A stretch of DNA of 64,000 nt. Source: Parasponia andersonii. Lineage: Eukaryota; Streptophyta; Magnoliopsida; Rosales; Cannabaceae. The translations under genes were made by a program, and so were the position numbers. Shown here in pieces: positions 54,767-64,000 of the stretch (within the stretch, counting starts at the first letter, position 1; every line of letters begins with the position of its first letter). The stretch covers positions 72,603-136,602 of the forward strand of contig JXTB01000258.1 of NCBI GenBank assembly GCA_002914805.1, given 5' to 3'. A model generated the notes under the pieces. It was not told the origin of the DNA. It did not search any database and saw only the letters and a program-made list of their open reading frames with translations.

Positions 54767-56560
54767 GATCATCAGATGGGCTTCAGTTTAGCCTTTTTTT
54801 GGGCTCCAAGCAGACAATTATTGGGCCTGGGGCTAACAAATCTGGTTGCTCTCATACGTGAGTTGCTGGCCAAACCTTCTACTGTTCTCTAGGATCCAAT
54901 GGTAACGGGTCCAACATTTTATAGGCAATTTTTGGAAAATTAGTCTATCAGATCTGCAACAAGTTCAGACGTCCGAAAATGCATACAGTCAAATACTCGA
55001 AAAAAAGGGATTTTGATTACAGAAAATGCATACAGTCTAATAGGCCAAAAAAAAAAAAAAGAAAAAAAAAGGTTTTCAACCAATATAATCTAATCTGTAA
55101 ATTTGTAACAAAATCAAAATAACCAAACTAAATATTAAGTTCGTTCCAAATTTAAGTTAATTAAATTTGTGTCATTCATAGGAATAAAGAACCAGAAATC
55201 TAACTCTAGAAAATATAGTCATATGAACCATTGTCTTTCAACTTTTACCGTAAGTAGCATATGGGCCTAACAAATCCAAAATGCCGCACGTACATAAGAA
55301 ACATTATATCCATTTGTAATTTACACGTTTAGTTTTAATTATTTTTTCTTTTTAGACATCTTTTATCTATTATTGTGTTAGTGTTTGTGCATCACTCATA
55401 ATTTTCTATCCAATCCAATATGCACTTCGTGGATTCTATTGGATGGGTTTGAGTGGGATTTGAACATCCCCACTCAGTATCTAAAAGGGCATTTGCAGTG
55501 TGGCTGGCCCATTTCACCCCTCATTTAGTGTGCGAAACCGCATGTATAGTTTATGGCTGTCTCAAACCATGTGGTTTAGAGTGATTAGGAGAAATTAGTC
55601 GCACCTATAATTATTGTTTGGTTTCCGCCATTTGAGTAATAGGCTTTAGATTTGACCTTTGACAAATTAGCTTTCAGGTTTAATTTGACTTGTTAGAATT
55701 TAACATTCCTTTATTTCTAAATTAATTGTTACATAAGAAAAAATCAATTACACATTAGTTATAATCCATGAAATTAAACACTGCAGTTTGGACGGTGAGC
55801 ATTTTTCTCCGAACTGAACCTCTTAGTGCGGATTGAAGTAATTTATAAACGACACCAAAACACATAATTTTTTCGTTCAAAAAAACAAAGTCGCATAAGT
55901 CGACGTGTTTCTGAACACCTCTAGTATCTATTTTGGGGAATAAGATCATCTATCCCATGAATTAAACAACACCACATCACCTTTAAAATTATGGAGACAT
56001 TTTGTTGTTTAAGAAGTTAAATAATGTACCTTCCAAAAAAAAAAATGTAAAATGATATAATGTGTTGTTATTTGACTAGTGAAACATATAGGAAACATGA
56101 TAATTTGGGTCCCCATTGTACACATTTGAATTGAGAAATTGTACTCTCTCTCTCTCTCTCCCCTTTCCCCCTTCTTAACATCGGCTTATATACGAGCTAT
56201 ATCGATGTAATGGAGTACAGGAGTCAGGACCGTATTTTTTCAGAGAAGATCTAATAATAGAGAGATAATATTCATTAAACTTTTTTTAGTTGGTGAGTTT
56301 AGTACCGTGGTGATGAGATAATATTCAAACATATTGGAAGCAAGCAGAGTGGAAATGATTTTTTATCGTTCCTATTTACCTGTTTTCCAAGTTGAAAACA
56401 TTGGGAAATAAACAAAGAAGGGTAATAAAAAACTGGGATGCCATTCTTAAAAAACTTAGGCTTGACTAGTTCCATCACTAGGGAAAACCCCTCATCGTGG
56501 GGCTTGACAACCTACACGTATCACTGACCTTTTCATTCACATTTGGACACTACTATTCTA
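54767..56560. other. Intergenic, no gene recognised
   Basis: It contains A-runs (55048-55070), a CT microsatellite (56143-56162) and short frames without domains. The nearest genes point away from (tRNA) or toward (epimerase 3' end) this interval. Confidence 0.5.
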
Positions 56561-56716
56561 ACTCCCAACTATACTCATCTACTTCTAGTATTTGAACCAC
56601 CTAACATGAAATACCCTTTATCCTTCACATATAAAACAAACCAAAAAATGAAATTCAGGCTCTTCTTCAGTCTTCGTCCTTGACACTTGCTCTGACATTC
56701 AAGGAAACATGTAACT

Positions 56717-58955
56717 TTATAGACCGAGATGATCACTGCAAAAACTCGATGGCACAACCTTGAGCTGCACTCGCCCGGTCCACTCCTCACCCGGCTTCAA
56801 AGCAATAGGTCTCACGATCGCTGCTCCATCAACACAAACCATCTGTTTGTACTCCCCATCGCCAAAGTCCCCCATAGATTTTGATTTCTTCTCCCATGGA
56901 TTCCAAACCACTGTCCACAGCGGTAGGAGACAAAGGATTAGGATGAAATAATATAATATACCAATAATGGGGTAAACACATGTGAGCTTCTTCTTCCTAT
57001 GTACTTTCAAGTTCTAGCTGAAGTTACTCCTTTGTCACGAATGGAAAATATTTACCTATACACTCTTAAAATTCTTTTTCGTTTTCGATCTATGAATTTG
57101 CGGTGTATTGCGGCTTACCTATATCTGGAAGTCCTTCCTTTCTTATAACATATGTCCTCTTCTTCTCATGATCAAGGATGGCAATTGCAGTAGGAGCACT
57201 GAGATAAACACGATCCACCTAGCAAGAGAAAAGTATCATGAGGCAATTCATGGACTATGTAACTTCTGCTCGGTCAAGTAAAGATGAAAGTCGAGAGAAT
57301 TTACCTCAGATTCAAATGTTATTGCATTTCCTTGCTCGGTGAAGCGTTCTTTTTGACAAAGGTTGTCTAAGTAGTCGAGTGTCTCCAGCCCTTCTATCCT
57401 CACTTCACTGTGAAGATATTAATGAATAAAAGTTAGAATTAGCGGGCGGCTTAAACAATATAGTAGAATCTATCGTACAGAACACGAAATCATCAATGCA
57501 ACAGGGACAATTAAAAGCAACTTTAACTAATCCCCTTACCTTATGTCAGAGACTGAAAAGTACGTGTGATAAGCAAATGAGAAACTAAATGGCTTTCCAT
57601 TGACATTCCTTATACGAGAAATCAGGCTCAGATCTCCATCTGCTGCAAGAGACACCCTGAGACGAAACTCAAAACTGGAAGAGGCAAAAAAAGATTCTGT
57701 TAGCAGCTGAAAACTACCAAACTTAGAGAAAGACATCTGTGCAACTGGCTTAGCCAATGATACAATGTGATTGTCCCCAGCCTATAACCTCTTGGAACAA
57801 GATTTAAGAAACTAATTAACTGTTCAATAAAAAATCATACTTCTTTTTTACGAAAAACTTTAAACAAATGGAATGGCTCTTACCTATGAGGCCAGCATTT
57901 CAGGTCCTCCTCAGACGGTTTGAGTAGAAGATCAACAAAAGATTTTCCGTGGTAATCATTTGAATGCAAAGGTGGAGGGTTATCATCAATTGTCCAAATC
58001 TTGTTTCTGGCAAATCCATGCAGTTCTAGTGATCCACCGTTTCCACACTTCAGAAGCATAAACAGAATAGAAAATACGTCAGCAATCTATGATTGAAAGA
58101 GACATAAATGGATGCAAGAAAAATAATTGATACCTGTGGGAAACAGATAGGTATCCCTCCCCTCATTGCTTTTGGGGGCTTGAAGATCGCCTACAATTTA
58201 TAAAATATAAGCTAGAGAATCAGTATCTCGACTCTCTAGTCAAACAAGTAAGGCCACGCATTATGGTTTCTATTATTAGACAAATAGGGATCACATGAAT
58301 TAGATTTTTGTACAAGCACTAAGCATTTCTACAAAACAGAAAATCCAACCAAAGGTATGGCATCAGAAACGAAGTCATTCTGCTAACCTCATTGCTTAAA
58401 ATGAACTACAAAAATCAACTATTCTGTGTTCCTACTTCGAAGTCCACAAACAAATTGATCAGCCAACCAAGATTTGATCATACAAATTGGTCCTCATTTC
58501 AACAAGATCAAGAATGATTTGCTAATTTCACATGAAACCACGCTAAAACTGAGGAAAGTTTCAAGCATAAATGTATCTCAATCAATAGCAAAGCAGAATT
58601 CTATTGAAAAACTACACCTTACTGCTAGTGAATAGGAGTTCTTCCCCATGCTCGTTCCTCCAGGAAGTGACCTGTCCTCCGTGCAAGCTTACCTAAGTTA
58701 TCAAAAGAAAATCATTAATGTCAAAACACATATTTCTAAACGAACTAAACATGTTACATAGAAATCCTCTCTTCAAATGGAATATTCAATTTATTTCTTC
58801 TACTTTCAAGACCAACTAAAAAATGAGCAGGAATAGGTTCTTACCCGTGCTGAAGCTCCGCGTGGATTCCGAAGGATAACTTGATCGATTCCATTCCAGT
58901 CCTTTGTAATCTCAGTTGCCGCCTTATAATCCCATACTGCTGCTGGATGCCCCAT
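56717..58955 (-). CDS. Glucose-6-phosphate 1-epimerase-like protein (aldose 1-epimerase family), 8 exons
   Basis: Minus-strand exons: 58955-58845, 58692-58618, 58190-58134, 58047-57884, 57674-57540, 57407-57305, 57218-57119, 56910-56717. All junctions are GT...AG and the frames join to 312 aa with TAA at 56717-56719. The start MGHPAAVWDYKAATE has a good context ('ttaaaATGG'). These enzymes interconvert alpha- and beta-glucose 6-phosphate (EC 5.1.3.15), feeding glycolysis and the pentose phosphate pathway; the plant forms are mostly cytosolic, and no transit peptide or membrane segment is seen. Motifs: HGGQVTSWRNEHGEELLF (about 42-59), RGGIPICFPQ (about 72-81), ELHGFARNKIW (H91, R95 of the sugar/phosphate site), FSFAYHTYFSVSD (H172, expected catalytic His), VVWNPWEKKSKSMGDF (249-264), and MVCVDGAA (D276 at the position of the catalytic Glu). 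Length and exon pattern fit an intact plant member. Confidence 0.95.
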
Positions 58956-60060
58956 TTTAAAAATAGGCAGAATAGTCTTTCTCTAAATCGCCCAAGACCT
59001 TTCAAATTATAATCAAACTTGTCAATACCGGCAAATTAAATGAAACACAAGTCACATTGAGTAAGTAGAAAAGTCTAAAATTTAGCCCAACATGGCAATA
59101 TCCATTTCTTGTGAAGAACCTGTGATCTGATTAAAAAGAACAGAAAAAACCAGTTACCAAATTGATTTCTCAAACCTCCCTATCCCTCAGATCTAGAAAA
59201 TCCCAGATGGCGATAATCCCCCAAATGCCAATGCCTATAAAAATGTCATTGAAACACTAAAACCCAAATAAAGAAACTTGAAAAAGTAGACACTTTTGGC
59301 TCCTGCTAAGGAAACTCTCGACACCTACCTAAAGCTCATAATTAATTTCCAAGAGATTTGTCACATTCATATATCCATGTGAAGACAAACAAAAAGGTAA
59401 GATAGGGAGCAAAAGTTTCCCTTATTTCCCAAAAAAAAAAAGAGCATTTATTAGAAAGAATGAAACCCAGTTCCCTAATCTAGCATCCCAATTAAAAACC
59501 GATCCAAAAATAGAGAATTGATTCAACTACTATGAAAAACTGTGCGTATGATATTCATTGTAATTACCTTTAAGGGTTAAGAATCCAAGCTACAACAAAA
59601 CCCACTAAGATCTCATCAGGTAAGCCTTATAAATCAGATATTTGAGGTTCAATGAAACAAATCCTCTCTCTATTTAAGACCACATGAACTGAACCAAAGC
59701 ACTCAAAAGCTGAAGATCAAAGCAATGCCCATTTAAGAAGTTGAAAGAACACAAAAGACCAAACCATGTACATGGCTCAAAACTCTAAAGTTAAAGCGAC
59801 CCTTTTCCCAGAAGCATTCCATTTTCTCAAGTTTCTATTAAAGAAATGAAAATAACGCTCAAAGGAATCGAAGGAATGAGCGCCAATGAAATATAAAAAA
59901 CGAAGGTTCAGTAGGCTAAATAGTGGAATCATAAGATGAACTTAAATAAATTAAAAATATACATAAAATGAGAGAGAAGCCTAGGAAGGAATAAATCCGA
60001 AGCATGGTAAGGAGGAAAAACCGGTCTTTGTTTTTGGTTGCAGAGATCTAGGACGTGGAT
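58956..60060 (-). other. Epimerase upstream region (5' UTR/promoter)
   Basis: No coding exon. A GT...AG-bounded 5'-UTR intron is possible but cannot be placed. The sequence is less AT-rich than beyond 60100. Confidence 0.4.
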
Positions 60061-60591
60061 ATACGAGAAGTGCATGTTGGCTGTACAAACAGTCAAATTT
60101 GAAATATTAAGAATTTTATGATAGATTCAATTAAACATTTTTTAAATTTAATATTTGGAGTAGGGTCACGGTCATCCTCCCAATTTGTTTTTTTTTTTTT
60201 AAAAACATATCATAATCAGACATGACGATGCGGACCAAGAAGCAAAGAAAATGACAACAAAGTCAGTGACCTCCTAACACATTTATTCTAACGTCTGGAT
60301 TTGTTTTGTGGCCCATACTGTAAAGCTGAACAATGGACATTGGGTTTATTGAAAAATTATACAACTATAGTAAAATAATATCTTAGCGTGTGAATGTAAT
60401 ATTGATAACAGTGGAATGTTAAATACTTTGATTTGATTTTGCGCTCTCTAGTCTTACGGATTAAAATGTGAATTCTATTGTCAATAAAACAAATTTACTA
60501 TGTCTTATAGCTTAAAGTGTGAATTCTATTATGATTTATTATATTATTAAAATATAAAACTCAAATTATATTTGGAAAGAAGAAAAGAGGG

Positions 60592-60745
60592 AGAATATAA
60601 AAAAAAAGAGAAGAACGTGATAATCACTTGAATTGCTTTGCTTGATTTAAAGGATAAAGATTATTATTNAGAATATAAAAAAAAGAGAAGAAAGTGATAA
60701 TCACTTGAATTGTTTTGCTTGATTTAAAGGATAAAGATTATTATT
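60592..60745. repeat. 76-bp direct repeat with a single N at the junction (60669)
   Basis: 'agaatataaaaaaa' to 'ggataaagattattatt' occurs at 60592-60668 and again at 60670-60745 with two differences. As at 21165, the single N lies exactly between the units, which points to an uncollapsed contig overlap. Confidence 0.92.
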
Positions 60746-60970
60746 TGTAAAATTATTATTTTATCTATTTCTATTTTTTAAAATTAATTATTTTGAAGGA
60801 TAAATTTATCGATTTACATTTTTTTATTTTCACTTTTGTCCGGTCCTTTTAATTTGAAAGGATGAATTTTTGTGAGCGCAGAGGGAATTTCCTCTTCCTT
60901 TACCTTTTTCTATTCCTCCAAAAATCTTTTTCAGTGAACATAATGTTAGACTGGGGAAGTATAAAAAGGA

Positions 60971-61040
60971 GTGTGTTAGTATATTTCAAATTATTTATTT
61001 TTTAGAAAAAAAATAAATCATTTGAAGTATACTAACACAC
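60971..61040. other. Near-perfect hairpin, 33-bp arms
   Basis: 'gtgtgttagtatatttcaaa' and the following A/T stretch pair with '..tttgaagtatactaacacac' across a loop of about four bases, with two or three mismatches. It could be a small foldback element or a small-RNA precursor. No known miRNA is recognised. Confidence 0.8.
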
Positions 61041-61950
61041 TTACATAAGAAGTTTATTCTACTTGTTTAGTAAATTTATAAGTTAATACTAAAAAAAGAG
61101 AAATTATTGGTTTTTTTTTTCCCCTTTGATAAGTGAAATTGATGGGTAGTATTGATATCCAAAAAAAAATGTCACTTAATTCCCTAGAAAATATGTTAAA
61201 CGTTTCACCCTTGAATGAAGAGGATTTGTGCCCCTTTAATACACCATTATGTTAAAATGGGTTATTGGCAAAATACACCTTTTTTAAATTGTGGTTTAGG
61301 ATTTACACCCCATTTCAATAGTTTTCAGTGAATATACTTTTTAAGTTTTAATTTTATTTCAAAAATTAAAAAATCTTCAATATTTATCTTATCAATGGCC
61401 CAAATCTTGCTAGATATGGAGTTGAGTTACTCAATACTTAATTTAATACCGCTCGACATTCGTGTCTAATACTCTTTACGCCTTATCTATGGCTTAATAT
61501 TCAACCTTTTTTTTTTTTTTTAAGTTTTATAGCAAAATGACCTAATTTAAGTAAATGATCATTTTTCAAATGTTATAATAAAATATCTCGTCTATATGTT
61601 TATATACCAAGTATAAAATATTATATACTAAACATAAAAATTTATATACTCAATACACTTTAGTACATTAAATGAAATAGATATATATATATATATATAT
61701 CTATAGAGTGAAAATACATATACTTGAACATTTAGCTATAAAATTTTAAAAGTAAACATCTATTTAATCAAATTTAAAATATTAGTCACTCACTTAATTT
61801 TTTTTTCAATCGAAATGTTAAACACCTTTATCTAGCGTTAAAAATCATATCTAACGCTTTCGGCTTAATTGTATATAAGTCATTTTACACTTTTTTAGTA
61901 TCTCAACATTACAAGCAATCGAAATTGTTTAATTAATGACCACCACTTAC
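61041..61950. other. AT-rich interval without a gene
   Basis: It contains a TA run at 61680-61700, T-runs, and degenerate text. No domain in any frame. Confidence 0.5.
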
Positions 61951-61959
61951 TACAAATTT

Positions 61960-62105
61960 TAAAAAAAATAACATACACACTATCAAGTTTTGAACCCCCA
62001 CCCTCCAAACTCACACACACATCCATCAAGATTTGAACCAACTGAACTAGCCCTAATTAGCTACGACCTTTTGGACCAACTGAACTAGCCCTAATTGGCT
62101 ACGAC
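61960..62105 (-). mobile_element. tRNA-like SINE relic with duplicated A-box part
   Basis: On the minus strand 'gggctagttcagttggt' (a tRNA-like A box) occurs twice, 44 bp apart, followed by 'gggggttcaaaacttg', close to a B box (GGTTCRAnnC). A T-rich tail comes next. The two A-box units are a tandem duplication of about 44 bp (62037-62105). Size and layout suggest a SINE; no target duplication was found. Confidence 0.4.
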
Positions 62106-62440
62106 CTATCGAAATTATTTCTTCATTAACACACGAAGAAAAAACAAAAACTAAACATAGGACAAACCAAGTAAACCAGATACAAGACCAAAAACGAATG
62201 ACAAACATAAATTTCAAACAACCGCATTATACGCAATAATAATACAAAATTCAATCATATAAACCCTTTTTTTTAAATAAATAAATAAATATATGATAAA
62301 AGGAACCGTTTTCTGAAAAGTATATGAATTTATTTTCCCATTAATTTAGAGAATTAGCTTTTGGGGTACTAAAAAATTGGGGAGGTATTCTTATCTAAGT
62401 TAATCCGACGAGGCCAAGTTTTCCAAAAGGTTTTAGGTTT

Positions 62441-64000
62441 TTGAATCACGTGGCCAACCTTGGACTATGTGGACCCCACTCTCACTGGCGTCCGAACCTA
62501 TTCAACCTTTCCAGGCTCACAGTTATGTGCGCCACATGCGCATGTTATCATTACCTACTTCATGGACAATGGACATGGTCATGTGGTCATGGACTCATGG
62601 TATTGGTCATGGGCTTTAATAATCACTCAACGTAATCACTTTTGTAATCACTTTTGTAATCACTTTTGGGCTTGACTAGAATTCAATCATTCAGAGCGCA
62701 GTGAGATTACGATACCCATCGTAGCGTCACAATTCCGACACGTGTCTTGTTTTTGGCATTATTTAACCGAAAAAAAATATCTTATGGTTCTATTTGTATG
62801 CCTGTAGTTGCTAAATCAACGTTCAAAACAAAATAAAAAAATTTAGTAAATGAAAGTAAGAGAAAAATTGTCTTAGGGATCTGATCATCGAAAAGACCCA
62901 ATTATCAAGAAACAACTAGAGTTATTTCCTTATAAAAAATAAAATAAAAACATCGACAACTACAACGACAAGAGTTAAAACCACTCAATTTGTTGTGCGT
63001 GAATAAAGTCCCAAATTAGCAAAATATGAGATAAAATTGAATTTATAAAAGATTAGACTACTCCACAGAATAGGTTGAAATTTTGAGATAGAAATCCAAC
63101 TTGTGAGCAGAAATGTGAGCAGAAATCTAGATGTTACCATGTTTCAACAGAATTATGGACTATACATTATCGTGAAATTAAAAATTACGGAAGTATAAAG
63201 ATTGTGACGATGGAGTATTCATGTTGATCAAATTGCAATGATGTATCTATGGACTGAATAGATTGTTTGGTGCAAACAAAGTCTCATATTGACAAAATAT
63301 GTGATGAGAATGAGTTTATAAAAGAGTGAGCTATAAGTACTATTCTAATTAAGTTAACCTTTTGAAGTAGAATTTCAACCCCTTATGAGAAACCCATATT
63401 TTTTTATTTATTTGAAAAAAAAAAAACTAGCCTAAGTAATCCTATCCTTTCGTTATAAAAAAAAAAAAAAAAAGAGCCTAAATAATCCTATCCTCTCGTA
63501 CCTCCCATGTCACACCCCTTTTCCAAGTTTTAGCCGATCTATGAAAAGAAAAGTTTGATTTATGGTTTGCTTTGAGTGGTATCACTGTATGGTGCAGTTA
63601 ATTTTATTCATTTGTGCTGCAGTATGCGGTTTGCCGGTTTGGGACATTAACCAAATGTGTCACTCACGCTACATATACTTGATTTTTATGATAAAATTCT
63701 TAAAATAAACTATATACATACTTTTACAATGATCAATTTTTAATAAGCTTTTGAAGAGTTCTGTAATAGTTTATGTTTTGGGGTTTTCTCAATTTTTGGG
63801 ATTAATCCTAAATCAAGAATTAGCAGTAATTAAGTACGAGATTAACAAATTTACTCAAATTACAAGTAGCACAAAAAAATGACACATCGTTTAAAACTAT
63901 TTATAGTTTTTGGAACTCCTCTATCCGAAGCCAAGCTAGATGTCATGTAAGCCAACTATATGCCATGCAAGCTACATGTAGCTTGTGTACAAGATGTCTA
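62441..64000. other. Terminal interval, no gene recognised
   Basis: It holds a 14-bp repeat 'taatcacttttg(..)' three times (62630-62668), a perfect palindromic G-box context 'gacacgtgtc' (62738) and a second G-box 'cacgtgg' (62447). Two related ~50-bp blocks (about 62995-63060 and 63275-63330) share 'aaaatatg(a/t)gat' and 'tttataaaag'. A perfect 18-bp palindrome CAAGCTACATGTAGCTTG lies at 63968. Short frames at 62441-62675 look random. Confidence 0.5.

Noticed and set aside
57536..57757. Use of the 73-codon frame (MAKPVAQM...) as part of the epimerase
   Set aside because: Its first 27 codons are intron 4; splicing at 57674 gives the family-like WPHSFEFRLRVSL.
62441..62675. Two overlapping plus-strand frames of 64 and 71 codons
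   Set aside because: Histidine- and tryptophan-rich chance translation of 'catggtcatgg' repeats; no domain.

Overview
The window is nuclear DNA from a flowering plant, most likely a eudicot. The host genes have many short exons with GT...AG introns. The rest is AT-rich and full of microsatellites, plant Ty1/copia and Tat-type Ty3/gypsy retrotransposons, MITEs, SINE-like insertions and receptor-kinase pseudogene debris. I cannot name the species. Almost all single-frame ORFs here are fragments; the real genes only appear when exons are joined.

Layout. 1-850: the last exon of a probable FBD-type F-box gene (minus strand). 855-8767: a complete but decayed copia element with LTRs and a perfect 5-bp target duplication (ATAAG), inserted just upstream of that exon's splice acceptor. 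It carries its own LTR-like insertion (3290-4834). 8.8-11.1 kb: AT-rich, no gene. 11.16-12.69 kb: a broken, intron-containing CACTA/En-Spm ORF. 12.83-34.7 kb: three to four copies (A, B, C and a divergent D) of one ancient ~4-kb duplicated segment. The segment holds fragments of an S-domain/DUF26-like receptor kinase and pairs of long hairpins. The copies are told apart by later insertions: a MITE (B and C only), a deleted copia element (26.2-29.1 kb, in B), a SINE with a 19-bp target duplication (in D), and a family of repeats starting near 'CACGACCC'. 36.1-47.6 kb: a large Tat-lineage gypsy element with dual RNase H, a 112-bp tandem array after pol and an antisense ORF. A 1992-bp solo LTR of another element sits in its first RNase H domain.

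49.0-51.25 kb: an apparently intact 11-exon gene for exosome subunit RRP41 (241 aa), except that one undetermined base replaces a splice donor. 52.2-54.0 kb: remnants of a ULP1-protease-bearing transposon-type gene, among many GGTCAA/TTGACC motifs. 54694-54766: an initiator tRNA-Met gene or near-gene. 56.7-58.96 kb (minus): an intact 8-exon gene for a glucose-6-phosphate 1-epimerase-like protein (312 aa). 59-64 kb: no further gene seen; it holds a 33-bp-arm hairpin, a tRNA-like SINE and short tandem repeats.

The host genes (RNA processing, sugar-phosphate epimerisation, an F-box protein) are unrelated housekeeping or regulatory functions. The rest records nested transposition. Two of the four isolated single Ns are bordered by near-identical direct repeats (1.35 kb and 76 bp), so those duplications are probably unmerged assembly overlaps. 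I did not find a convincing new multi-gene system. The hairpin pairs in the duplicated segment, the MITE and the antisense gypsy ORF are the parts most worth testing.
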